Shown here piece by piece: positions 1-7,342 of a DNA stretch of 27,436 nt. A program made the translations under genes and the position numbers. Origin of the DNA: JAVKBW01 sp964352715 (GTDB taxonomy: Bacteria > Pseudomonadota > Alphaproteobacteria > UBA8366 > Aestuariispiraceae); assembly GCA_964352715.1 (NCBI GenBank), contig CAYGSU010000055.1, positions 1 to 27,436 of the forward strand, read 5' to 3'. The notes under the pieces were generated by a model, which made no database searches, was not told where the DNA came from, and was given only the letters and a program-made list of their open reading frames with translations. Position 1 is the first letter of the stretch. The number at the start of each line of letters is the position of its first letter.

Positions 1-71
1 TCTTCATCGGTCAGTTGATCCTCGATCTGAAAGGCATCCTGCCAATCAAAAGCGGCGCGAGGTTCAGTCAT
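1..71 (-). CDS. gcdH: Acyl-CoA dehydrogenase, probably glutaryl-CoA dehydrogenase (N-terminus only)
   Basis: Only the first 23 codons lie in the window; the gene runs off the left edge. The start ATG is at 71-69, with an AGGA-type ribosome site about 7 bases upstream. The visible protein contains FDWQDAF followed by EDQLTDE, the typical opening of bacterial glutaryl-CoA dehydrogenases (an aromatic-D-W-x-D stretch, then a 'QLTEEE'-like helix). That enzyme oxidatively decarboxylates glutaryl-CoA to crotonyl-CoA in the cytoplasm. It is on the same strand as the flavoenzyme and SnoaL-like genes upstream, about 90 bases from the latter, so it may share their transcript or use its own promoter in 72-162. 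The call rests on a short N-terminal match; another acyl-CoA dehydrogenase is possible. Confidence 0.6.
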   Translation of the reverse strand, partial: MTEPRAAFDWQDAFQIEDQLTDE

Positions 72-162
72 TACAAATCCTAGAAATTGCGGTCGAATTA
101 CCGTCTATATAAAGAGTAAAGTTTTTTGGCACTCATCTTGATCAATGCTGACGTGCAGTTTT

Positions 163-552
163 TCAGGCGTCATCGAGGCGAGGTGTCGGAGATTTACAGT
201 AGGCAGACTTCTGGATCAGCTTGTCGCCACGGAACCGCAGAATGTCCATACCCCGCATTTTCTTGCGCTCACCAGCTACATCCATCGATAGAGTCCAGCT
301 GGCCATGATCTTGTCGGTGCCAACTTCCGCGAAATAGTCTTCTCCATCGAATTGAATCTTGCCACGGTCGCCACACACAAGAGGCGTGAAGGCGGCGCGA
401 ATTGCATCCGGGCCAGTATGGGTGTCTCCCTTGCTGTCGTCGTAGACCGCATCGTCGGCGAAAAAGCCGACAACTCCATCGATATCCTGACGGTTAAACG
501 CGTCAATGAAGGCCGCCGTAAGTTCCTTCAGTTCTGTTTGTCTGTCGCTCAT
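163..552 (-). CDS. SnoaL-like / NTF2-fold small protein
   Basis: A 129-residue protein of the SnoaL/NTF2-like cone fold. It has the usual opening helix (TAAFIDAFNRQDIDGVVGFFADDAVYDD), then the G-P-D-A-I-R-A-A-F segment and a beta-rich second half ending in a W-T-L-S-M strand. Families of this fold include small isomerases, cyclases, hydratases and ligand-binding accessory proteins, so the fold alone gives no reaction. I chose the ATG at 552 because GAGGG lies 5-6 bases before it; a TTG at 570 would overlap the upstream stop but is less convincing. The upstream flavoenzyme gene ends 14 bases away, so the two are almost certainly co-transcribed and this protein probably acts on the same substrate or product. 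Confidence 0.8.
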   Translation of the reverse strand: MSDRQTELKELTAAFIDAFNRQDIDGVVGFFADDAVYDDSKGDTHTGPDAIRAAFTPLVCGDRGKIQFDGEDYFAEVGTDKIMASWTLSMDVAGERKKMRGMDILRFRGDKLIQKSAYCKSPTPRLDDA

Positions 553-566
553 TCTGCCCTCGTGTT

Positions 567-2582
567 TCAATCGTTTCCGAATTCCCTGCCATATCGGTGT
601 CCGTCATGAACGGCCATGGCGATCGGGCCGGGGGCGACGCAATCGCCGATGCGTGTGACGCTTTGTATTCCGGCGTCGCCGAAGTCTGATTCCCGCGCCA
701 TCATGGCGTTGTAGATATCGAGCGTTGGCTCCTTCATTGTCACCATGACGCAAGAAGCACCCTCGACAACCTTCTTTGCGCCGGTCCAGACATAACTGAG
801 ATGAACGCCATCAGCGTCGATCCGATCGAGATTGTGATAAAGTGCGATATCGATCTTCAGTTCCAGAAGCCGCGCCATGACATGCGGAAACTCCAGTGTG
901 AACTTGGAATAGGTGCCGACATCCGCTGCCGGCGTCGCAAGCGTTACCTGGCAACCCTCACGCGCCAGTTTTTCAGCGATGATGCTGCCCATGTAATAGT
1001 GCTCGTCGTCGAACACCACGACCGGGCCGGAAAGGGCGGCGCCTTCCATGATATCATCGGCAGTATAAACGGCGGCGCTGTCCCAGCCCTGTACGGGTTC
1101 GTTGTACTGTCTGCCCGTGCCGGTCTTGCGCCACCGCCCCCCGGTCGCGAAGACGACGTGTCCTATCCCGAATTCCAGGATTTGTTCAGAAGTCAACTTG
1201 CTCTCGAGATAGGTGCTGACATTACCCATCTGGCTTAGCTGGTACTCGCGGTAGTCAGCGACGCTTTTCCAGCTGGCGAGGCCGGGCATCGCGGCCTCCG
1301 TCAGTACACGTCCGCCGAGTGCATTCGAAGCTTCAGCCAGCGTCACGTCGACACCGCGTTTTGCCAGGGTCAGTGCGCATTCAAGGCCGGCAGGACCGCC
1401 GCCGACGATAAGAACGCTGTCATCTTTTTTCTTCGGCGGAACGGTCTCCGGATGCCAGCCGTCGACCTCTTTGCCGATGGTCGGGTTTTGCGTGCAGCGG
1501 ATCGGCACGGACAGCAATACATTGGTGGTGCACATGTTGCACCCGATGCATTCACGGATGTCCTCGACGCGGCCTTCCTTGATCTTGGTCGGCAGAAACG
1601 GATCGGCGATGCCGGGGCGGGCGGCGCCAATCAGATCGAGCCGACCCTTCTTGATATCGCTGACCATCCTGTCCGGACTGACATAACGGCCGACACCAAC
1701 GACGGGCTTGGTCGTAACCGTTTTCACGAAATCGGTATAGGGGCGCTGATAATCCGCTTCGAAGAAACGGGACTGGCCGCTATCGTTTGACCAGTCGCTG
1801 GTGTTGACGTCCCAAAGATCGGGAATCTCTGCCAGCATTTCGACAATGTCCTTGCCTTCGCCATCCCAGGTAAGGCCACCGTCGCCCATCATCTCGTCGA
1901 CAGCGAAGCGCACCGCGACGCCGCATTTGTGGCCGACTGCATCCTTCGTCGATTCAAGCATCTCGCGAAACAACCTCACCCGGTTCTCCAGCGATCCGCC
2001 GTATTCGTCGGTCCGCCTGTTGTATCGGGGCATCAGGAACTGCATCGGCAGGGACAGATCATGGGCGACATAAACATAGACGATGTCAGCACCTGCCTGC
2101 ATCGCCCGTTTCGCTGCATCGGCCTGCCATTTGATAACGTTACGGATGTCTTGCCGGTCGGCGGTTTTGGCGACATACGGGCCGTAGCTCCAGTAATGCG
2201 CCTGCGACGGGGCAATCGGATATTCCCGCGTGAACTTGTTGGCCGCTGACTTGCCCGCGTGAGACAGTTCGACACCAAACAACGCGCCATACTCATGACA
2301 GGCATCTACCATCCGCGCCAGAAAAGGAATATCGTCATCTGTGTAGAGCCGCATATGCGGCGATGGCGAATGGTCCCCGCTCGGATGGATCATGCATTCC
2401 TCAGTGCAGACAACGCCCCAGCCGCCTTCGGCCTTCATCCGGCGATAGGCGACTGCATGATCGGGATGCGTAAACCCCATGCCCGTCGCATGCGGTGTTT
2501 GATAGAACCGGTTCTTCGTTGTAACCGGGCCGATCTTTACCGACTCGAAAAGAAGGGCGTACGGAGCGGTGCTATCGTTCAT
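567..2582 (-). CDS. TMADH-family iron-sulfur flavoenzyme (probable N-demethylase / amine dehydrogenase)
   Basis: A 671-residue protein with an N-terminal FMN-binding old-yellow-enzyme barrel (about 1-340), a 4Fe-4S motif at Cys345, Cys348, Cys351 and Cys363, and a C-terminal dinucleotide-binding domain with GGGPAG at 394-399. Barrel signatures are close to trimethylamine dehydrogenase (TMADH) of Methylophilus: FYQ-x-PH near residue 27, VYVYVAH at 168-174, RTDEYGGSLENR near 190, and the DW-SND-SG-x-SRF block. Against TMADH numbering the catalytic Tyr169, His172 and Asp267 are kept (here Tyr171, His174, Asp267). The flavin-linking Cys30 is Ala32, and two of three aromatic-bowl residues differ (Tyr60 is Glu62, Trp355 is Val355; Trp264 is kept). 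I infer oxidative demethylation of an N-methylated amine or amino acid other than trimethylamine, with non-covalent FMN. It is divergent from a second family member at 2815. Confidence 0.85.
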   Translation of the reverse strand: MNDSTAPYALLFESVKIGPVTTKNRFYQTPHATGMGFTHPDHAVAYRRMKAEGGWGVVCTEECMIHPSGDHSPSPHMRLYTDDDIPFLARMVDACHEYGALFGVELSHAGKSAANKFTREYPIAPSQAHYWSYGPYVAKTADRQDIRNVIKWQADAAKRAMQAGADIVYVYVAHDLSLPMQFLMPRYNRRTDEYGGSLENRVRLFREMLESTKDAVGHKCGVAVRFAVDEMMGDGGLTWDGEGKDIVEMLAEIPDLWDVNTSDWSNDSGQSRFFEADYQRPYTDFVKTVTTKPVVGVGRYVSPDRMVSDIKKGRLDLIGAARPGIADPFLPTKIKEGRVEDIRECIGCNMCTTNVLLSVPIRCTQNPTIGKEVDGWHPETVPPKKKDDSVLIVGGGPAGLECALTLAKRGVDVTLAEASNALGGRVLTEAAMPGLASWKSVADYREYQLSQMGNVSTYLESKLTSEQILEFGIGHVVFATGGRWRKTGTGRQYNEPVQGWDSAAVYTADDIMEGAALSGPVVVFDDEHYYMGSIIAEKLAREGCQVTLATPAADVGTYSKFTLEFPHVMARLLELKIDIALYHNLDRIDADGVHLSYVWTGAKKVVEGASCVMVTMKEPTLDIYNAMMARESDFGDAGIQSVTRIGDCVAPGPIAMAVHDGHRYGREFGND

Positions 2583-2622
2583 TTTATGTAACCTGCCTGA
2601 AAGTTTTAGGTTTTATCTATTT

Positions 2623-2647
2623 GACAAAAAATTTTCCTTTAACGCAA
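2623..2647 (+). promoter_or_regulatory. Candidate operator, GAAA-N6-TTTC-N7-GAAA type (degenerate copy)
   Basis: In the 232-base divergent spacer between the two flavoenzyme genes, this stretch reads GACA, six bases, TTTC, seven bases, GCAA. It matches the spacing of the recurrent cluster motif with one mismatch in each outer arm. It overlaps a TTGACA at 2621-2626 that resembles a -35 element for the plus-strand gene. It is weaker than the copies at 4805, 9048, 21273 and 21943. Confidence 0.4.
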
Positions 2648-2814
2648 TTAAATATTCGATAAACTAAAGATCAATAAACCGGTCTCACAGACACTTGGCG
2701 CCCCTTTTTGGATCGTTCCAAGCGTTATTGGTCGTGCCATTTAGCCTTCTTGAGATCAGGTGATTGCTGAGTACGTCGAGAAATACAATGCGGGTACACA
2801 CTGAAAGAAATCAA

Positions 2815-4770
2815 ATGAGCCAGTTCCCTAATCTGTTTCAACCGATCGATATCGGAAGAATGACCGTCAAGAATCGGGCGTTTATTCCGGGCCATAACAC
2901 GGCTCTGTCTGTCAAAGGTTTGGTCAGCGACGAGATGATTGCCTATCACGAGGCGCGAGCAGAATCCGGCGTCGGCATGCTGACGATGGAAGTCTCGACG
3001 GTGCATCCAACCTACGCACCCTTCGGCCGACTATCCGTTGTAACAGACGATTGTATTCCGGGCCTGAAACGAATGGCCGAGATGGGCAAACGCCACGATT
3101 GCCGAATTCTGGGCCAGCTTTTCCATCCGGGTCGCGTGTCGGCAGCCTCTGAAGACGGATCAATGATGCCGTCATATGCTCCATCTGAAACCCCGGACGA
3201 GTTTTACAAAAACGTCCCGATGCCGCTGACCAAGGCACAGATTACCGATATTATTGAACATTACGGACGCGGTGCGGCGCGCATGGCCGAAGGCGGGCTC
3301 GACGGGATCGAGCTTATTTCGTCGATGGGGTACCTGATTTCCCAGTTTCTGAATCCGCGGCTGAACAAGCGCACCGATGAGTATGGCGGCAGTGCTGAAA
3401 ATCGCCTTCGGTTTCTCCGAGAAGTTATCGATGCGTGCCGCACCGGGGCTGGCGATGAGATCACACTCGGTATCCGGATTTCCGCGGACGAAATGGACGG
3501 CGAGGGTCTCAATCCCGGTGAGACGGTTGAGGCGCTGCAAGCGATCGAGGCGGACGGCAAGGTCGATTACTTCAATATTATCGGGTCGACGACGGCATCC
3601 TATGCAGGTTGGCTCGACATCATCCCGCACATGGTTCGACCGACAGGTTATCTGGCGCCCCTCAGCCGGCAGGTGAGGGATGCGGTGTCGCTGCCGGTGA
3701 TGATCGCCGGCCGGATTAATTCTCCACAGGATGCAGAACGCATTCTGAAAGCCGGCGATGCCGACATGGTAGGCATTGTGCGGGGTCACATTGCGGACCC
3801 GCAGTTCATCAAGAAAGCCCGTGAAGGCCGGCCGGATGACATTCGCGCCTGCATTGCCTGCAATCAGGCCTGTATTGGCCACCGTTTGAAAGGGTTTCCG
3901 ATCTCCTGCATCCAGCATCCGGAAACAGGGCGGGAGCTGCAATACTACAAGAAACAGAAAGTGTCTGAACCGAAGCGGGTGATGGTGATCGGCGGCGGGC
4001 CGGGCGGCATGAAGGCGGCGGTAACGGCCAGGCAGCGCGGCCATGACGTGACACTGTATGAAAAGGAGAGCCGTCTCGGCGGACAGGCACTTCTGGCGCA
4101 GCTCCTGCCGGATCGGTCAGAGTTCGGTGGCATCGTCACCAACCTGTCGAGAGAACTGGAGATAAACGAGGTGCCGGTTACAACCGGGGTCGAGGTTACC
4201 GCAGAAATGGTCGCGTATGAGAAACCGGACGCAATCATCCTCGCGACCGGTGCAACACCGCAATTGCCTGAGATTGAAGGCCTGGAAGAAGGTCATGTTG
4301 TCGACAGCTGGTCAGTCATTCGTGGCGAGGCGAATGTTGGTCAGAAAGTCGTGATCTGGGACTGGCGCTGCGACTGGGTGGGGCTCGGTCTTGCGCAGAT
4401 GATGGCGCAGAACGGCTGCCATGTGCGGCTTGCCGTCAATGGCATGATGGCGGGAGAGCGCATCCCGAACATGGTGCGGGACTATGCAATCGGCGAGCTG
4501 CACAAACTTGGTGTCGAGATCATTCCCTATGTCCGCTTGTTTGGTGCCGATAGCGAAACCGTCTACTTCCAGCATGTTACCAGCGGTGAACCGGTGATCC
4601 TGGAGGGCGTCGATACGCTCGTCTCCCACCATGCACCCAGACGAAACGCGGCTCTTGCCGATGCGCTTTCCGACTACGGTGATCGACTTACACTGATCGG
4701 CGACTGCCTGTCTCCGCGCACGGCCGAAGAGGCGGTTCTGGAAGGACTAAAGGCGGCGATGGCCATCTGA
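2815..4770 (+). CDS. Old-yellow-enzyme/TMADH-family iron-sulfur flavoenzyme, second paralogue
   Basis: A 651-residue cytoplasmic flavoenzyme. It has an FMN barrel (about 1-335), a 4Fe-4S motif at Cys346, Cys349, Cys353 and Cys365 with the C-x2-C-x3-C-x11-C spacing of 2,4-dienoyl-CoA reductases, and an FAD/NAD domain with GGGPGG at 393-398. Tyr173 in the GYLI motif matches the catalytic Tyr of E. coli dienoyl-CoA reductase. The His that works with it there (in a WHE motif) appears absent, and the TMADH Tyr169/His172 pair is not conserved. Relatives include dienoyl-CoA reductases and proteins annotated as N-methylproline or dimethylglycine demethylases; the context favours demethylation, but the substrate is not readable. 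I prefer the ATG at 2815, where homology begins, over in-frame starts from 2764. It is clearly paralogous to the gene at 23539. Confidence 0.8.
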   Translation: MSQFPNLFQPIDIGRMTVKNRAFIPGHNTALSVKGLVSDEMIAYHEARAESGVGMLTMEVSTVHPTYAPFGRLSVVTDDCIPGLKRMAEMGKRHDCRILGQLFHPGRVSAASEDGSMMPSYAPSETPDEFYKNVPMPLTKAQITDIIEHYGRGAARMAEGGLDGIELISSMGYLISQFLNPRLNKRTDEYGGSAENRLRFLREVIDACRTGAGDEITLGIRISADEMDGEGLNPGETVEALQAIEADGKVDYFNIIGSTTASYAGWLDIIPHMVRPTGYLAPLSRQVRDAVSLPVMIAGRINSPQDAERILKAGDADMVGIVRGHIADPQFIKKAREGRPDDIRACIACNQACIGHRLKGFPISCIQHPETGRELQYYKKQKVSEPKRVMVIGGGPGGMKAAVTARQRGHDVTLYEKESRLGGQALLAQLLPDRSEFGGIVTNLSRELEINEVPVTTGVEVTAEMVAYEKPDAIILATGATPQLPEIEGLEEGHVVDSWSVIRGEANVGQKVVIWDWRCDWVGLGLAQMMAQNGCHVRLAVNGMMAGERIPNMVRDYAIGELHKLGVEIIPYVRLFGADSETVYFQHVTSGEPVILEGVDTLVSHHAPRRNAALADALSDYGDRLTLIGDCLSPRTAEEAVLEGLKAAMAI

Positions 4771-4804
4771 TCTCGATAAATTCCATAGACATAGAATGAA
4801 AAGT

Positions 4805-4829
4805 GAAATATATTTTTCTTTTAAAGAAA
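4805..4829 (+). promoter_or_regulatory. Candidate operator, GAAA-N6-TTTC-N7-GAAA motif
   Basis: A perfect copy of the three-armed motif: GAAA at 4805-4808, TTTC at 4815-4818, GAAA at 4826-4829. The right part is a 9-bp inverted repeat with a one-base centre (arms 4813-4821 and 4823-4831). Its first 14 bases are identical to those at 21943. It ends 24 bases before the solute-binding protein start, in the 83-base spacer after the flavoenzyme gene, a typical place for a repressor site. Confidence 0.6.
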
Positions 4830-4853
4830 AAAATCTGGAACTTGGAGGAACGA

Positions 4854-6458
4854 ATGAAGAAAAGAATTGAAGATGCAATGGTAGGTGAACTGAAGCAGTT
4901 CGCGAATGAAACCGGTGTCACACGCCGTGACTTTATGCAGAAAGCAGCGGCGCTCGGTTTGTTAGCCGCGGCACCAACCGTGTGGTCGAGCCGAGCCAAG
5001 GCCGCGGCCCAGAAAGGCGGCCAATTGAGAGCCGGAGTACTCGGTGGTGCATCTACTGATAGTCTGGATCCGCGCGATACGATCGGTACGGAACACATTT
5101 CCGCCTCGGCGTTGACGGTCTACGAGACGCTTACAGAAATGGATGCAGCCGGTAATGCTGTGCCCATGTTAGCGGAAAGCTGGGATGTATCTGATGATGG
5201 ATCGGACTGGACGTTCAATCTGAAGAAAGGGGTGACATTCCATAACGGCAAGGAGATGACAGCTGAGGACGTGATTTGGAGCTTCAGACATGTTTCCCAG
5301 GAAGACACGAGATATCCTGAAGGCAAGCAGATCATTGGCAACTTCGAAACAATGGAAGCTGACGGAAAGTATACTGTACGTTTTAAGCAGAAACAGGCGA
5401 ACCTTGACCTGCCTATTCATTTCAGCCCGCCCGGTATGTATGTAGTTCCTGCGGAGACAACAGACTTTTCTGCGGGTATCGGCACCGGCCCTTATACTTT
5501 GGAGTATTTTGAAGCCGGCGTTCGGTTTGCTGCGAATAGGTTCGACAATTACCATGCCGATACTTGGTTCGATGAGGTCGAATACGTCAACATCGCTGAC
5601 GCTACAGCACGCGCAAATGGTCTGATCACGGGAGAGCTGGACGTGATCACGAAGCCGGAATACAAAATTGCCGATCGAATCAACAATGCGCCAAATCTTT
5701 CGATTTGGAATGTTGAAGCGAACCAGCACTATACGACGCCGATGCTGGTCGATAAGGAGCCGTTTACAGATAATAACGTTCGGCTTGCGATAAAATACGC
5801 GATAGATCGTGAGGAGATATTATCAAAAGTCTTCGCCGGGTTTGGGTATGTCGGAAACGATCATCCGATCGGTCGGAATCAGCAATTCTACAATTCTGAC
5901 CTTCCGCAGCGGTCTTATGATCCGGAAAAGGCAAAATGGCATTTGAAGCAGGCAGGCTTGACTTCAATTGACGTGGAACTGAACGCATCCGACGGCGCTT
6001 TCACGGGATCGAACGATGCGGCAACCCTGATGCAGGAATCTGCAAAGGCTGCTGGTATAAACATCACGCCGAAACGTGTCCCGGGGGATGGTTACTGGTC
6101 AGAAGTATGGACTAAAGTGCCGTTCTGCTTCTGCTACTGGAACGGTCGTCCGACGGTAGACTGGATGTTTTCGCTTGGCTACGTTGGCAAAGATTCATGG
6201 AACGATACGAATTTCCGGAGCGCACAACTGGATGAGTTGATTACTAATGCGCGAACGGAAAAGGACCTGGATAAACGCCGTCAGATGTATTTCGATGCTC
6301 AGGAGATTGTACACAACGACGGCGGTACGGCCATTTTCGCCTTTGGCTCGCATGTCCACGGTGTGTCGGACAAACTCGTCAGAGTCGATGACAATATGGG
6401 AGGATCCTATGCGCTTGACGATTTGCGCTTTGCAAAACGCTGGGCATTTGCAGGGTAG
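4854..6458 (+). CDS. ABC transporter solute-binding protein, family 5 (DppA/OppA type), Tat-exported
   Basis: A 534-residue periplasmic binding protein. The N-terminus has a twin-arginine signal: T-R-R-D-F-M-Q-K around Arg24-Arg25, then a hydrophobic AAALGLLAAA run and an AKA cleavage site near residue 50. The mature part follows the SBP_bac_5 pattern (an ETLTEMD region, AESWDVSDDGSDWTFNLKKGV, VRLAIKYAIDREEI). Family members bind peptides, opines, nickel or assorted amines for an ABC importer. The start ATG at 4854 has GGAGG five bases upstream; earlier in-frame codons from 4803 would spoil the signal peptide. No permease or ATPase gene lies in this window, so the importer partners are elsewhere. 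It probably delivers the cluster's substrate. A strong terminator follows at 6505. Confidence 0.9.
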   Translation: MKKRIEDAMVGELKQFANETGVTRRDFMQKAAALGLLAAAPTVWSSRAKAAAQKGGQLRAGVLGGASTDSLDPRDTIGTEHISASALTVYETLTEMDAAGNAVPMLAESWDVSDDGSDWTFNLKKGVTFHNGKEMTAEDVIWSFRHVSQEDTRYPEGKQIIGNFETMEADGKYTVRFKQKQANLDLPIHFSPPGMYVVPAETTDFSAGIGTGPYTLEYFEAGVRFAANRFDNYHADTWFDEVEYVNIADATARANGLITGELDVITKPEYKIADRINNAPNLSIWNVEANQHYTTPMLVDKEPFTDNNVRLAIKYAIDREEILSKVFAGFGYVGNDHPIGRNQQFYNSDLPQRSYDPEKAKWHLKQAGLTSIDVELNASDGAFTGSNDAATLMQESAKAAGINITPKRVPGDGYWSEVWTKVPFCFCYWNGRPTVDWMFSLGYVGKDSWNDTNFRSAQLDELITNARTEKDLDKRRQMYFDAQEIVHNDGGTAIFAFGSHVHGVSDKLVRVDDNMGGSYALDDLRFAKRWAFAG

Positions 6459-6504
6459 CTTTGTTGTCTTGCATCAAGTTTCATTGATACGATCGACGAT
6501 ATCT

Positions 6505-6538
6505 ACGGCGGCGGGCAATGTCCCGCCGCCGTTTCTTT
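6505..6538 (+). terminator. Rho-independent terminator after the solute-binding protein gene
   Basis: An 11-bp perfect GC-rich stem (arms 6505-6515 and 6522-6532, each ACGGCGGCGGG or its complement) with a six-base loop, CAATGT. It is followed by TTTCTTTC. It starts 46 bases after the stop codon of the solute-binding protein. Confidence 0.85.
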
Positions 6539-6688
6539 CGCCTAAGAAACCAAGTGCCCGACTTTGACTGTCTATGACTACACCTGATCCTGATAACGGT
6601 TTAGGACTGTAAAGCGAAAGACCTGAATCTTTTCAATGCGACCGCATAGTACACCGCAATACAGATAATTGATCATTGCTGGCTTCCC

Positions 6689-7291
6689 ATGCTGGCCGAT
6701 CGTGGAAACGGTGACTACAACCCGCCAGTTTTGACGCTGCACAACACCGCCTATCGGATCGAGGCCGGCCACCACATTCGGCTTTCGCTTTCTGCATCAT
6801 ACTGGCCGATAATTTGGCCAACAGCGGAAGATCCGGGCCTTGAGATTGATATGGCGGAAACAAGCCTTTTCCTGCCGGTCAGAAAGCCCGAACACAGCAC
6901 AGTCGATCCACATATCCCGGATCCGGTTGTCCCGCCCGGATCGCCGAACCAGATGGTGCTCGAGGCTGGAGACCTGACACGCGTGGTTGAGGCAGAAGGC
7001 TCCCCCGTTCGCCGATCCGGTTGGGAGCAGGGGTTCTCGAAGGTCATGCACACAGACATCGGTTTGGCCTTTGGCTTTGAAACAAAAGGCGAGCATTCCC
7101 TTCGGTCAGAATATCCGCTATCGGCAAATACGCGCTTTGATCATCGTTTTAATTTTGAACGAGAAGGTTGGCAGGTCGACGTCGTTTCGTTTGCGGAACT
7201 CTCTTCGGATGCTGTTTCGTATAAAATGAAAGGGTCAGTCCAAGTCATTGAGAACGGGGAAACGATTTTCGAGCGTGTCTGGTCCCGCTAG
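6689..7291 (+). pseudogene. C-terminal remnant of a CocE/NonD-type (X-Pro dipeptidyl-peptidase-like) hydrolase
   Basis: The 200-residue open stretch matches only the C-terminal jelly-roll domain of CocE/NonD hydrolases. The marker is AYRIEAGHHIRLSLSASYWP followed by I-I-W-P, the usual 'aGHrirl-lS-ayWP-lWP' block, and a later DHRFNFEREGW region. Complete family members are roughly 550-680 residues, with an alpha/beta-hydrolase domain bearing Ser-Asp-His first; none of that is present. A stop codon lies in frame at 6647-6649, and the upstream 6539-6688 shows no peptidase coding. No convincing ribosome site precedes the ATG at 6689. I call it a decayed relic, though a stand-alone expressed domain cannot be excluded. 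Confidence 0.65.
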
Positions 7292-7342
7292 TGCCGTGCC
7301 GCTGCGGGTAGTGATGCGTAAACTTGTAAAGTTCCGTGTTGC

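Noticed and set aside
801..1238. Long open frames antisense to the flavoenzyme genes, such as this one and 3172-4044
   Set aside because: They lie entirely opposite strongly supported genes, with no family features and no ribosome sites.
2621..2654. TTGACA followed by AT-rich sequence as a sigma-70 promoter
   Set aside because: No good -10 hexamer at 16-18 bases; kept only as a remark under the motif at 2623.
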